Origin: UBA6623 sp965217195
GTDB lineage: Bacteria > Acidobacteriota > Terriglobia > Bryobacterales > UBA6623
Length of the DNA: 64,000 bases
Direction of reading: 5' to 3'
Assembly: GCA_965217195.1 (NCBI GenBank)
Contig: CBDCHL010000004.1
Coordinates: forward strand, 1 to 64,000
The position numbers and the translations under genes were made by a program. A model generated the notes under the pieces. That model worked only from the letters and a program-made list of their open reading frames with translations, had not been told where the DNA came from and searched no databases. Position 1 is the stretch's first letter, and each line of letters begins with the position of its first letter. Below, in pieces: positions 42,434-51,894 of the stretch.

Positions 42434-43471
42434 CTAATCCGAAATGCCGAAATCCGCGGCGATGCGCCGAGCCAGGTAATTCTTCACATCCGCTTTATTC
42501 CGCAGGGTCTCGGTGTAAGCCGTCCGCAAGAGTTGATCCTTACGGTTGAGCAACGTCTCGCGAATCGATTGCTGCACCCGCGGGTCGGAAAACTCGCGTT
42601 GCCCCGCCGGTTCTCGGGAAATCAGACGAAGAATGCGAAACTCAGGGCCGGAGCGGATGACGGGAGAAATCTCTCCCGGGGAGAGCGAGGCGACTACGCG
42701 GCGCAGCGTGATGTCGGCTTCCTCGATAAACGACTGCGGAATAAAGCCCAAGTCTCCTCCATTGCCCGTCGAATCAGGGTCCTCCGAATAGTTCTGGGCG
42801 ACGACATCGAAAGCCTCGCCTCCCTGGAGAAGCTCAATCAGCATTTCCGCCTTGGCCTGCGCGGTTTCCGGATCGCGGGCGTCGTCGTTGCGGTGGTTGG
42901 GAACGGGGATCTCCGGCGTCGCGGTAACGAGGATTTGCGCCAGGTGAATCTGTTGCTCGGGTAAATGAAAACCAGCCTTATTCTCCTCGTAATATTCCCG
43001 CATCTCCGTTTCAGTGACCGACATTTTGGAAGAAATTTCTCGCGCCAACAGCTTTTCAATCGTCAACGTTCTCTGAAATTCGATCCGTAATTCGTCAAGA
43101 CTGATTCCTCTCTCCTCGAGATGCTGCTCGAACTCATCGGTGGTCGCGTACGGAGCCCGGTAGTCGTCCAGCCGAGCCCCCACCTCGGCGTCGACCGCCC
43201 GAAGACCGAGTCGTTCGGCGCGCTGCAACATGATGTGGCGGTCGATCACCTCACGCAGCACCGTCAGCCGCAGCATCCGAGCCTGATCGGGCGAGCCGGG
43301 CGTAGAAAGGTCGGGAACTTGGGTTTCGATATAGCGGGCGAATTCCGCCTCGGTAATCCGATAGCCGTTCACCTCGGCGACAAACTCGTTGCCGGGGTCG
43401 CCCGAGCAGGCGGCCCAGACAACCAGGCCGGCGGTGGCCATGAGCCGGGTCAGCGTCCTCATCTGTTCCAT
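42434..43471 (-). CDS. Parvulin-type peptidylprolyl isomerase, lipoprotein (right-arm copy)
   Basis: Identical to 5707-6744: a lipobox cysteine after VWAA, a SurA-like helical N-terminal region and one PpiC-type rotamase domain ending near residue 275. It is flanked by the dispersed-element half-copy on its 3' side and by a 400-bp gap shared with the divergent kinase fragment on its 5' side. Confidence 0.88.
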   Translation of the reverse strand: MEQMRTLTRLMATAGLVVWAACSGDPGNEFVAEVNGYRITEAEFARYIETQVPDLSTPGSPDQARMLRLTVLREVIDRHIMLQRAERLGLRAVDAEVGARLDDYRAPYATTDEFEQHLEERGISLDELRIEFQRTLTIEKLLAREISSKMSVTETEMREYYEENKAGFHLPEQQIHLAQILVTATPEIPVPNHRNDDARDPETAQAKAEMLIELLQGGEAFDVVAQNYSEDPDSTGNGGDLGFIPQSFIEEADITLRRVVASLSPGEISPVIRSGPEFRILRLISREPAGQREFSDPRVQQSIRETLLNRKDQLLRTAYTETLRNKADVKNYLARRIAADFGISD

Positions 43472-43868
43472 TCTATCTTCATTGCTTCGCACACTAAGCC
43501 TCGCGTCCTATTGGGTTGATCAAGGCAAAACATCCTTGTTCCCTGCGCTGTGCACGGCGGTCGGCCGCTTCCGTCGCACCGTCAGGGAACCTCGGCACGC
43601 GCTTCGAGAGCGAGTTGTTCGGGGGGCCCGTTTACAGGCGCGGTTTAACGACCGCATCGGGCGACGCCGGCCTCGCGGACAAGGACGTTGATGTGATAAT
43701 CCAAGGCGAATAGCTTTCCGAGAAACCTTATTCCGACCGAGAATGAGACCTTCAAGCGGCTTAAAGTTCCGTCTGGAAGGTTGAAAGCGCCTCCCCATCA
43801 GGGGCTTGGTGGAGCTACGATCGGGTAGCCGGCGCAAGAGTTTGTTACCAACAACTATCGCCGCACGG

Positions 43869-43874
43869 TAGAAT
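43869..43874 (+). promoter_or_regulatory. GGTANAAT-type -10 element (right-arm copy)
   Basis: CGGTAGAATTGGG, 9 bp before the GTG at 43884; same as 5304-5309. Confidence 0.45.
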
Positions 43875-43883
43875 TGGGCTGTC

Positions 43884-44109
43884 GTGGTGGGCTCCACCAT
43901 CAGCCACTACGAGATCACCGGGAAGCTTGGCGAAGGCGGCATGGGTGTCGTCTACAAGGCCGAGGACTTCAAACTGGGTCGTCACGTGGCGCTGAAGTTT
44001 CTGCCCCCACCTGGTCTCCGACCCAGGGACCCACAAGCGGTTTGGGCGCGAAGCCCTGGCGGCAGCCTCACTCAGCCACCCGAACATCTGCAAGATCTAC
44101 GAGATCGAC
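43884..44109 (+). pseudogene. 5' fragment of a Ser/Thr protein kinase (right-arm copy)
   Basis: Identical to 5069-5294: glycine-rich loop and VALKFL lysine in the first frame, a one-base shift near LPP, then HKRFGREALAAASLSHPNIC in the next frame. The catalytic domain is missing. The second frame stays open into the signal-peptide gene at 44152. Confidence 0.8.
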
Positions 44110-44151
44110 CAAGCTCGACCAGCCGCGGATCGATCAGGAGAGGGGACCATC

Positions 44152-44517
44152 GTGAAACATAAACGACAGGTTGCCTGGCTCGCAGCAATACTCGTGGTCA
44201 CCGGCCTCAACGCACCGGCACAAACCGTTACCTTCTCAGATGAAGAGTTCGACGACTCGGATTGGACGGCGAGATCTGTTTCACTCAGATGGTTTCGTGC
44301 TGAAGCTGAACGCGCAGGGGACGGCGCTCGCCCCTGCCGGCGAAACCGGACGGCACAGCTTGGAGGCGGAAGGATATCAACAAGCACCAACTCACCGCCG
44401 ACCAGTGGTGGGCGCTGGCGAATCAGCCCGCTCACTGCTGCGGGGAACAGGCTGCGAACGCCAGCGCTTTCACCATGAAGCTGAACCCTGAGGGGTCGGG
44501 ATGGATCTACTCTAGGG
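44152..44517 (+). pseudogene. Decayed secreted-protein gene (right-arm copy)
   Basis: Identical to 4661-5026. A GTG start with a GGAGAGGGG ribosome site and an intact signal peptide, but the mature part is split over three frames after about 40 codons. Convergent with the acyl-CoA dehydrogenase gene, whose stop at 44507 lies within it. Confidence 0.55.
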
Positions 44518-45691
44518 CCGGCCCTCGTTTCTCGCCCGGGATCGGCAGTGCGGGCAGCCCCTCGGCGCGTTTTCGCAGTGCGCGGGCAATGACAACGCGC
44601 TGGATCTCGGTCGTGCCGTCCACGACTTTCATCGCCGGCGCGGTACGATGCATCCGCTCGAGGGCATAGGGCGCCAACAGGCCGGAGCCGCCGAGAACCT
44701 GCATGCACGTAGCGGTCGCTTTCACCGCTGCATCGGGGGCGAATCGTTTGGCATGGGCCGCCGCGACACGACCTTCCGCAGTGCCCAGCTTCGCCGCGGC
44801 GTCCCTGTAGAGCAGGCGGCTCGCCTCTAAATCGGTTGCCACATCGGCCAGCATCCACTGGATGCCCTGGAAATCCAGCTCCGACCGGCCGAACATCCGG
44901 CGGTCCCTGGCATAACTCAACGCCGTATCCAGCGCGGCTGACATCAGACCGCAGCACCCCGCGGCAATCGATGTGCGCGCCAGATCGATGGCCGTCAGAG
45001 AGCCGCTGAGCCCTTTCCCCGGAGGCAGAATCACGTGATCTCCCGGAACAGTCGCGTTTTCGAAGAACATATCGGCGATGGGCAGAAACGGGGAGACGAG
45101 CTTGTTGTACGGTTCACCAAATCGTACCCCGGGCGTATCTTTCGGCACGGCCACCATGGCGATGTCTTTGTGTCCCGGTTCGTCGCTGGTTTTGACGACG
45201 ACCAGGTAGATATCCGCGACGTTCGCCAGCGAGACCCAGGCCTTTCGGCCGTTGATCGTGTAGGAACCATCGGGCTTGATCTCGGCGCGGGTTCGCAAAC
45301 CGGCTGCGTCGGACCCCGACTGCGGCTCGGTGATGACAAAGCCTCCGAGGGAGGCGCCGGAAGTCAAGCGAGATGCCCAGGCATCGCGCAATGCCGTCCC
45401 GCCAAGACCGCAGACAGCGTGCGCCACCGCATTCTGCATCGATAGGGTAAAGCCATGGAGCGCCGCCCCCCTGCCGAGTTCTTCGTAGACCGGAATACCT
45501 TCCGAAAAAGATAAACCCTGCCCGCCGTATTCCGCGGGACAGTACAGCCCCAGCAGACCATCCCCAGCCGCGGCGGCCGCCGCCTCTCGGGGATACTCGG
45601 TTGTTGATTCCCAGGCATCGACGTTAGGAAGAATGACTTCCTCACAGTGTTTGCGGGCGGCTTGCCGGATGTTTTCCGACTTTTGACTCAT
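44507..45691 (-). CDS. Acyl-CoA dehydrogenase (right-arm copy)
   Basis: Identical to 3487-4671, 394 residues, with FVITEPQSGSDAAGL and the Asp358 substitution in VDGTTEIQR. No electron-transfer flavoprotein, thiolase or ligase gene is nearby, so its acyl substrate cannot be guessed from context. Confidence 0.9.
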   Translation of the reverse strand: MSQKSENIRQAARKHCEEVILPNVDAWESTTEYPREAAAAAAGDGLLGLYCPAEYGGQGLSFSEGIPVYEELGRGAALHGFTLSMQNAVAHAVCGLGGTALRDAWASRLTSGASLGGFVITEPQSGSDAAGLRTRAEIKPDGSYTINGRKAWVSLANVADIYLVVVKTSDEPGHKDIAMVAVPKDTPGVRFGEPYNKLVSPFLPIADMFFENATVPGDHVILPPGKGLSGSLTAIDLARTSIAAGCCGLMSAALDTALSYARDRRMFGRSELDFQGIQWMLADVATDLEASRLLYRDAAAKLGTAEGRVAAAHAKRFAPDAAVKATATCMQVLGGSGLLAPYALERMHRTAPAMKVVDGTTEIQRVVIARALRKRAEGLPALPIPGEKRGPALE

Positions 45692-45894
45692 GGTATTGGT
45701 CTTAGAAAAGCCCAGGCACATAAGAACAAGAAGCGCCCGCACTCGAACCATCGTAACTTATGGATCGCGAACGGCCGGTTCGGTTGTAACGACCGTCCGC
45801 AACAGGCCGGCGTTCAGTCGCTCACCCGGCCGGGTTACTATGATGAGCTAAGACCCAGGTTTGCCGGCTTCGCTGATGTGATCAGGACTTTCTG

Positions 45895-46101
45895 ATGAGT
45901 CAAAAAAAGATCCGCCCCCGCAACCCGTACGTCGCACCCGCTAAGCAGCGCTCAGGCGCGGGCGTGATGCACGATCGCCGCGCACTGAAAGGCGGTGCGC
46001 GCAACCAACAGCGGGAAGATTTCGAGGAGTGGGAAGAGGAGCCGAAGACCGACGACGACCCGAGCGCGACCGACGTAGCATTGAAGAACAAACGGGGCTA
46101 A
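45895..46101 (+). CDS. Small basic/acidic hypothetical protein, 68 aa (right-arm copy)
   Basis: Identical to 3077-3283. Basic N-terminus and acidic EEWEEEPKTDDD C-terminal half; no family recognised. Its stop adjoins the dispersed-element half-copy. Confidence 0.6.
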   Translation: MSQKKIRPRNPYVAPAKQRSGAGVMHDRRALKGGARNQQREDFEEWEEEPKTDDDPSATDVALKNKRG

Positions 46102-46180
46102 GCACGGCAAGCAAGCGCAACGAAGTAATGGCGTGCCTATCAAGTGCTTCGCCCGTCAGCTGGTGAGAAATGCGGGCTAG
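46098..46180. repeat. Half-copy of the dispersed GCATTTCTCACCA element (right arm)
   Basis: Same as 2998-3080. It overlaps the stop codon of the PAS gene and reaches that of the small protein gene, so it fills the whole convergent gap. Confidence 0.75.
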
Positions 46181-47319
46181 GCGCTGCGATCGTGCGCGAC
46201 TGCCCGAGTGTCAGCCGCGGTCGAGCTCGAATGATTCTCGCTTTCGCTTCGGTGCAACTCGGTCATCGTACCGACATAGCCGATCACCTTTCCTGCTTCG
46301 TCGGCCTGCACCGAGGCCTCGCTGAGTATCCAACTCGTGCCGTCGTCGTTTCTTAGGCAGCGGTACTCCGACCTGAAAGGAGAACCCTGATCCGTGCTTT
46401 CCGCCCATTCCCGCAGTACGCGGCCTCGATCGTCGGGGTGAATGGCGCGGGCCCACCCCTGCCCAAGTGCTGTATCCGCGTCAATACCCCCGATGTCACA
46501 CCAGCGCTCGTTGACGTAGAGAAAATTGCCTGATGCGTCGGTGTGAAAAATCCCGACCGGCGAAAGCCTTGAAAGAATCTGGTAGCGGGCTTCGCTGGCC
46601 TGGAAGGCCTCCTCGGCGCGTTGGCGGTTCGATGTTTCGTGCACCAGCCGCTGCGTCAGCGTTTCCAACTCCGAAGACGTCTTCGACTCACTCAGTTCCA
46701 CGTCTTGGCCCTCAAGGGAAGTGATCGTCGGAGCAGTCACGACTTCCGCCGTCGGCATCACCCTCTGCCCGGTAAAGAAAGTGCGGCCGGATCGGGAGTC
46801 CGTAAACGCCACGGCACGCACGCAGCTGATGTCAATTGCATGGCGCGATCCGAGCCACTCCGCCGCCGCCAACACGTCAAAACTATACTGCTCCGCGATC
46901 ATCAGAACCCGCTGGGCGTGGTTGACCGATTTCCCCTCCGACAGGAAGTTCTCGAGCCGCCTTACCTGCTCGCGACTCAGAGAACGGAAGAAGTCCTGTT
47001 CCTTCCATGACGAAACAAGCCCGGCGCAAGTGATTGCGCGGAATAGCGGCGGCTGCTCGCTCGTGCCGTTGTCAATCACGCCGACAACGGCTCGCCCCTC
47101 CGCGTCGAGCGCCACGATGTCAGCGCTCAGCGACGAAGCTTGCGCCACCGCTACACGCGTGCCGATGACGAAGAGCCGTTCGCCGATCTCCTCCAGAAAT
47201 TCGTCGGGACTGTTGCAAATCAGATCGCGCAGGTTCAGGTAGTCATCGAGCAATTGCGGGGCCAGCTCGAGGCGTTCAACGGGTACGAGTTTCTTGTTGT
47301 CCTTCTTAATCGTGAGCAT
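46177..47319 (-). CDS. PAS-domain protein with coiled coil (right-arm copy)
   Basis: Identical to 1859-3001, 380 residues: an unassigned N-terminal domain, a coiled coil and one PAS_3-type sensor domain without an output module. Confidence 0.8.
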   Translation of the reverse strand: MLTIKKDNKKLVPVERLELAPQLLDDYLNLRDLICNSPDEFLEEIGERLFVIGTRVAVAQASSLSADIVALDAEGRAVVGVIDNGTSEQPPLFRAITCAGLVSSWKEQDFFRSLSREQVRRLENFLSEGKSVNHAQRVLMIAEQYSFDVLAAAEWLGSRHAIDISCVRAVAFTDSRSGRTFFTGQRVMPTAEVVTAPTITSLEGQDVELSESKTSSELETLTQRLVHETSNRQRAEEAFQASEARYQILSRLSPVGIFHTDASGNFLYVNERWCDIGGIDADTALGQGWARAIHPDDRGRVLREWAESTDQGSPFRSEYRCLRNDDGTSWILSEASVQADEAGKVIGYVGTMTELHRSESENHSSSTAADTRAVAHDRSA

Positions 47320-47859
47320 GGGCCGACCCGGATGGGTCCGTTCGTTGGGGCGAATTAACTGTGTCTAGTATAGGTCCAGTCCGGACCTGCCGCAAGCGAA
47401 ACCGCGAACCGCGAAGTACCTGGCAGGCTTCGCGGGAATTTGGAGGGTGTAACGGGTCACCCGAGCTGGTCTTGGAGGGCCCTAGGGCGCAACCCTTCTC
47501 AGATTTGCGAGTCTTGGCGCGCTCTCAAGCCCAAGCCAACTCAGCCGGCGAACGGCGCCGCCCTTGCTCCTCTGAGATCACCCTCGGCCGGTGGTTTCAA
47601 GTTTCCGAGGACGATGCAGCCTCCAGTCCCGCGGGTCACAGCCCGCACGGCCTCTTACGGCGCGAGCACCTTTTACCAATAACCGACCCACTACCTCCCG
47701 CGGAGGCCATCTATCGCTGGTAATAGTACTCCAACTACCACTCAACTTGACGCCAAACCCGGCGGGCGTCGATACTGTGAGTCAGTCTGAAGCAACGTTG
47801 ACCCGCCCCCGCCAAGTTCATTGATTGCTTGTCGATAAGTTGATAGACGCGTCAATCGG
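47320..47859. other. 540-bp divergent intergenic region (right-arm copy)
   Basis: Mirror of 1319-1858. No confident gene or structured RNA. It contains the PAS promoter at 47367-47395. Confidence 0.5.
47367..47395 (-). promoter_or_regulatory. Promoter of the PAS gene (right-arm copy)
   Basis: TTGCGG, 17-bp spacer with the GGTCC/GGACC palindrome, TATACT; same as 1783-1811. Confidence 0.5.
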
Positions 47860-48486
47860 ATGTCACAACCCAAGAAGCTGGAACTTGCGGGCGTTTATGC
47901 CCTGCCGCCGCTCATTCTCCACCCGTTCACTGAATCCTCTTCGACGGTTCAAGTTCTCGAAAGCGCTAAGGCCTCTCTATCGTTGATGAGGACAGACGGC
48001 CACGATGCCGAGAACCAGCGGGAACTGGAGCGCCATGTTCTCGAAGGCCGCTACGCCGAACTGCGCATGCTGTTCTACGTCGGCAAGGACGTTTTCCGTT
48101 GGGTCGACCAATGCATGGATGCTTGCAAGCGCGATCCGGCACTGAGCGATAAGGGCATTACGCCGCCTACCTTCGCTCATCTGTTAATCAAGCAGACGCC
48201 GGACGACGTGGCCGAAAAGCTTCGCAGTTGGGGTGTCATCGAGTACGCTCGCATCTTCGCGCGCGGCATCGGCGTCTTCAACCAGTTCCGCGAACCGCCC
48301 CCGCAGGACTTGCTCCAGCCCGACCACTTGCGCTCGTATTACCGCTACGCCGACTACGCCTTTTCGTGCTGGCGCGACGGCACGAAATACGTCATCATTC
48401 CCGCCGCCCAATTTCCCTTTGCTCTCTATGCCTCGGGCGAGTACACCAAGATGCTCGAAGAGGAGTGGAAAGAGTCGATCGATTAG
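47860..48486 (+). CDS. Conserved-looking hypothetical protein, 208 aa (right-arm copy)
   Basis: Identical to 692-1318. Cytosolic, helical, with no recognised family. Followed after 105 bp on the same strand by the SdiA-regulated-like secreted protein gene, which in this arm is complete, so the pair can be seen in full here. Confidence 0.75.
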   Translation: MSQPKKLELAGVYALPPLILHPFTESSSTVQVLESAKASLSLMRTDGHDAENQRELERHVLEGRYAELRMLFYVGKDVFRWVDQCMDACKRDPALSDKGITPPTFAHLLIKQTPDDVAEKLRSWGVIEYARIFARGIGVFNQFREPPPQDLLQPDHLRSYYRYADYAFSCWRDGTKYVIIPAAQFPFALYASGEYTKMLEEEWKESID

Positions 48487-48591
48487 TTGCCGTTCCCTGA
48501 CTCCGGCCGGCTCGGTGCAGAGCGCGCGGGGTAGCGGTTCGTAACGCTCGCGAGGCCCCCAACGTCTTTGACTAGACTAGAACTAGCCGAT

Positions 48592-49749
48592 ATGCGCCCC
48601 CTTCTCGCATCGATGGCGATCGGTTTGTGTGCGCTCCTGACTGGAGCGGCTGCGGGCGACTCAGTGTCACTTGCGGAAGCCTCGGGCGTTACGCGCCGGG
48701 GCGACACCTTGTTGGTTGTCGACGACGGACATCCCGGCGTCTATTTTCGGATCCCGTTGGACGGTCGGCAGGGTCCAACGATTCCTCTTGGCGGCGCTGA
48801 AGTACAGAGAGTTTCCATCCAATCGAGTCCCTTTGTCAGCGATCTGGAGTCAATCGAAGTATTGAACGACGGACGGGTCGTCGTGCTTTCGGAACGGCTG
48901 CGGATGCTGCTGTGCTCCACGGGCGTTGTGGCGACCTACGGCGCTCCCTTCAGCGAATTCGGTAAGCGCGGGTTGGAGGGCGTCGCGGTGCGGGCAGGTC
49001 CGCGGCGGTCGTCGTTGGTGGCGGTGTTGTGGGAAGGCGGCTATCCGGAGTACGTTCATTTGCCCGCCCCTTTGCAACGCAGCGCCGGCCGGACAGCCCT
49101 CAAGCCCTTGGTGCTGGTTCATACCGTAGAAACTGACCAACGGGGCATTCTCGTGCCCACCGGCGACGCCTTTCAACTGGATGTCCCGCTGCCGCCTGGA
49201 GACGAACCCCGGGCGCAGCGCTTTCGGGCGCCCGATCTCGTGTGGCACCGCGCGCCGAACAGAGAATGGGAGTTTATTGTTCTGCTCAGCTCCGCCAACT
49301 CGGCGGGCAACAGGGAATATAGGCACCATTGGCTGCAACGTTTCTCGACGGAAGGGGAACGGCTGGGTGAACCGCTTGACCTTGACAAGATCGCGCCGCC
49401 CAACATGCGCGGAACCAACTGGGAAGGCCTGGGCTGGTTCGAAGCGGGCAAAAGCCTCGTGATCGTCAACGAGAGTCATCCTCGGCCGAGCGGGGTCGCC
49501 TACGTTGTCGACCTGCCGCCGGCTTGGCGCCGTGACGCCGAAGAGCCGCCCGTCTTTACACATCGCACACGCCGCAAGACAGGCTACTTTATTGGAACCC
49601 CGACAGGCGGCCGTCCTGATGGCACGCTGGCCGAAGGCACCGCGGTCGCGATGATCGAATTCGGACCGCGGTACTGTTTGGTCCGTACCAAGGCCGATCT
49701 AGTCGCCTACGTGCGCCGCAAGAGCCTGCGGCCTAATAGCTCGGATTGA
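48592..49749 (+). CDS. SdiA-regulated/phytase-esterase-like secreted protein
   Basis: A 385-residue protein with a Sec signal peptide (MRPLLASMAIGLCALLTG, cleavage near AAAGD). The mature part is a beta-propeller of the SdiA-regulated or phytase esterase-like type: SGVTRRGDTLLVVDDGHPG, DLESIEVLNDGRVVVLSER, GKRGLEGVAVRAG and GTNWEGLGWFEAGKSLVIVN are its blade-closing strands. The last ~50 residues (TLAEGTAVAMIEFGPRYCLV) resemble an SH3-like tail. The role is unknown; members bind calcium or ligands. The ATG at 48592 is preferred to a TTG 24 bp upstream. It crosses the outer visible limit of the inverted repeat at 49177. Confidence 0.8.
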   Translation: MRPLLASMAIGLCALLTGAAAGDSVSLAEASGVTRRGDTLLVVDDGHPGVYFRIPLDGRQGPTIPLGGAEVQRVSIQSSPFVSDLESIEVLNDGRVVVLSERLRMLLCSTGVVATYGAPFSEFGKRGLEGVAVRAGPRRSSLVAVLWEGGYPEYVHLPAPLQRSAGRTALKPLVLVHTVETDQRGILVPTGDAFQLDVPLPPGDEPRAQRFRAPDLVWHRAPNREWEFIVLLSSANSAGNREYRHHWLQRFSTEGERLGEPLDLDKIAPPNMRGTNWEGLGWFEAGKSLVIVNESHPRPSGVAYVVDLPPAWRRDAEEPPVFTHRTRRKTGYFIGTPTGGRPDGTLAEGTAVAMIEFGPRYCLVRTKADLVAYVRRKSLRPNSSD

Positions 49750-49892
49750 CGGGGTGCGTGCGCCCACCCGGGGGCAAGCGGTAAAGGTTTGCGATTAGGC
49801 TTCGGGAGCGATTCGGCCGGGGGGCATTGGACTCCCGCGTTGCCTCTGGGGAGACGGCCGTAGGATCATCACCTCCGCGACTCGGCTTGGGT

Positions 49893-50567
49893 TTAACTCG
49901 CGGGCAGCGCCTTCTTCAGTTCGGCGGGATTGAAGTCGATACCGGAGCGCGAATAGGCCAGCATGCCGTCGCGGCGTAGCTGGCTCATGTGCTGGGTGAT
50001 AATCTCGCGCGACGTCCCGACGTAGCGCGCCAGCAGTTCGTGAGTGAGGGGCATGAGATGCAGCCTCATCGTGTCGTCGTAAGTGCCGAACTGATTGCCC
50101 AGTCTGAGCAGCACCTTGACCAGCCTTTGCGAAATCTGATCGGTGGCAAGGCTTTCGATACGCGAATCAGCATCATAGAGCTTGGTTGCGAAGCTTCGTA
50201 GCAACGATGGCCCCAGTTCAGGAGTGCGCATCATCAACGTCGCCAGATCATCCGCGGTCCATTCCATAACGGACGCATCCTCGAGCGCCACGGCCAACTC
50301 ACCCCGGACGCGGCGGCCCATCAGCCCGGATTCGCCGAAGAACGCATCCGCCGAGCAAAAATCCAACACCGTCTCGCGCCCGCCGCTGGAAATGCGGCTC
50401 AGTTTCACCGTCCCGTCGACCACTAACAACAGGCTGTCTGCCGGGTCGTCCGGACTGTAAATCGTCTCGTCACGGCTGAAGCGCTGAGTCTTGCGCCGCG
50501 GCAAGAAGACCAAAGGGTCATCCCAAATCGTCGTCATCACTGGAGCATTCATCACACCGACCGACAT
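49893..50567 (-). CDS. Crp/Fnr-family transcription regulator
   Basis: A 224-residue protein. The N-terminal cyclic-nucleotide-binding-type beta barrel (~30-140) includes DSLLLVVDGTVKLSRISSGG and FGESGLMG. A dimerisation helix (LLRSFATKLYDADSRIESLA) is followed by an HTH_Crp domain with LTHELLARYVGTSREIITQH and LRRDGMLAYSRSGIDF. No Fnr-type cysteine cluster is present, so it is not an oxygen-sensing iron-sulphur member. The effector is unknown. The start could be the first Met or Met8/Met11; the first is taken. Its likely targets are not adjacent. Confidence 0.9.
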   Translation of the reverse strand: MSVGVMNAPVMTTIWDDPLVFLPRRKTQRFSRDETIYSPDDPADSLLLVVDGTVKLSRISSGGRETVLDFCSADAFFGESGLMGRRVRGELAVALEDASVMEWTADDLATLMMRTPELGPSLLRSFATKLYDADSRIESLATDQISQRLVKVLLRLGNQFGTYDDTMRLHLMPLTHELLARYVGTSREIITQHMSQLRRDGMLAYSRSGIDFNPAELKKALPAS

Positions 50568-50837
50568 GAGCGAACCTCCTCATCGAGCGGCCGTCCGCTC
50601 GTGCTCAGGCAGGCGGTGAGCGGCTTTACGCCGACCCACGCCTTGATGCCTGAGTTAATAGATCCGGCAAGTCCTTGATTGGTTTCCCCGATTACCGTCG
50701 CGAAGCAGAAATTTACGCCCGGCCCGGGGCCGAGCCGGCAGCGACGAAATCGCGGAACAAATTGAAACAATGGAGGTTACGTCGGAAAGCCACTACGGCG
50801 AAGCCGATGGCGGCACTTATCCCGGCAGCACGGCTTG

Positions 50838-51089
50838 CTACGATTGCTTCCAATGCTGTTTGAGCGTCTGCATCAGCCGTTCTTCAACGTCCTGGGGCAG
50901 GGGGTGGCAATCCACGCTTCGCGAGATCTCGACCGTCTTCTTCGTTTCGTCAAACACCACCCAACAATCGGGGCATTTCGCCAGATGAGCTTCGATCGAG
51001 ACACGCAGCTCGGCATCAAGCTCCCCGTCGAGGAAATTGCTTACGTCGTCGAGAAACGTCTTGCAGTTAACCTTGCGCGTTGTTCCCAT
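50838..51089 (-). CDS. Zinc-finger anti-sigma factor (zf-HC2)
   Basis: An 83-residue protein with the anti-sigma zinc-binding motif H-L-A-K-C-P-D-C (H-x3-C-x2-C), preceded by the helix FLDDVSNFLDGELDAELRVS. It lacks a membrane segment, so it is a soluble anti-sigma of the RsrA/ChrR-like size class. The gene overlaps the 3' end of the ECF sigma gene by 23 bp, the usual coupled arrangement for a cognate pair. Met1-Gly-Thr-Thr follows a weak ribosome site inside the sigma gene. Confidence 0.88.
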   Translation of the reverse strand: MGTTRKVNCKTFLDDVSNFLDGELDAELRVSIEAHLAKCPDCWVVFDETKKTVEISRSVDCHPLPQDVEERLMQTLKQHWKQS

Positions 51090-51684
51090 GGTGACCCAAT
51101 ACCCGCTGTAGTTTGCCGCGCAACTGCAAGCGAGCGCGCAACAATCGAGACTTCACCGCCGAAACGGAAAGCCCCAAACTTTTTGCTGTCTCGTCCGTTG
51201 ATAGACCTTCAATATCCCGCAGCACCAGGACAACGCGGTAGGACTCAGGCAGGCTGTCGATACCGCTCGAGAGCAGGCTGCGAAGCTCCTCGCGCTCGAA
51301 CTGCTGTTCCGGGTCGGCGTCGCCGGAAGGAATCTCACGCTGAATCGATCCCTCTTCTGTGTCGACTTGTTGGTCAAGCGGCAGAAACTTGCCGTCCTTG
51401 CGCTGACGAAGCTTCATCAGCGCCTGATTAACGCCGATCCGAGTCAGCCAGGTGTAAAACTTCGCATCGCCCTTGAACTGATCGAGGCGTGAATAGGCTT
51501 TCAAAAACGTCTCTTGCAGGACGTCCTCGGCGTCGTGATCGTTCTTGGTGATATGGCGGACGGTGCGATAGATCTTTGAAGCGTAGCGGTTCACCAGCTC
51601 GGTGAAGGCGGAACGATCCCCCTGCTTGGCCTGGTTCGCCAGCACGATGTCGTCAAAAACAGCAACTTCGGTGGAATCGGACAT
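51067..51684 (-). CDS. ECF RNA polymerase sigma factor (RpoE-like)
   Basis: A 205-residue sigma factor. Region 2 (~25-95) shows FTELVNRYASKIYRTVRHIT, the core-binding DAEDVLQETFLKAY and the promoter-melting FYTWLTRIGVNQALMKLRQR. A linker with QVDTEEGSIQREIPSG leads to region 4 (~135-195) with LPESYRVVLVLRDIEGLSTD and ETAKSLGLSVSAVKSRLLRA, the -35-binding helix-turn-helix. It is encoded together with its zinc-finger partner, which probably holds it inactive until an envelope or redox signal. No target promoter motif is identified here. Confidence 0.95.
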   Translation of the reverse strand: MSDSTEVAVFDDIVLANQAKQGDRSAFTELVNRYASKIYRTVRHITKNDHDAEDVLQETFLKAYSRLDQFKGDAKFYTWLTRIGVNQALMKLRQRKDGKFLPLDQQVDTEEGSIQREIPSGDADPEQQFEREELRSLLSSGIDSLPESYRVVLVLRDIEGLSTDETAKSLGLSVSAVKSRLLRARLQLRGKLQRVLGHHGNNAQG

Positions 51685-51894
51685 GAACCTTGCACCAACC
51701 GCAGGGACAGGGATGCTACGAGACCACTATCTTCTCAACTTTCCGCCGTGGCACGGCGACACCTGCCGAAGAAAACCCAGTTGGCTCTGCCTCGAAAGTC
51801 GGCCCGCCGGCTCGGTAGTAACATAAGGAGTTTGTCCGGCAGCGGCTGAGCCTCCCCTCGCTCGAACAGCTTGGCCGAGCCCAACCAGCAGACA

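Larger units (their letters stand above)
39755..49177. repeat. Right arm of the giant inverted repeat (partner 1-9423)
   Basis: Reverse complement of 1-9423. At the inner edge (39754/39755) the surface-protein gene runs across without disruption. At the outer limit the SdiA-regulated-like gene also continues normally to 49749. This arm therefore shows the ancestral gene order. Confidence 0.95.
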
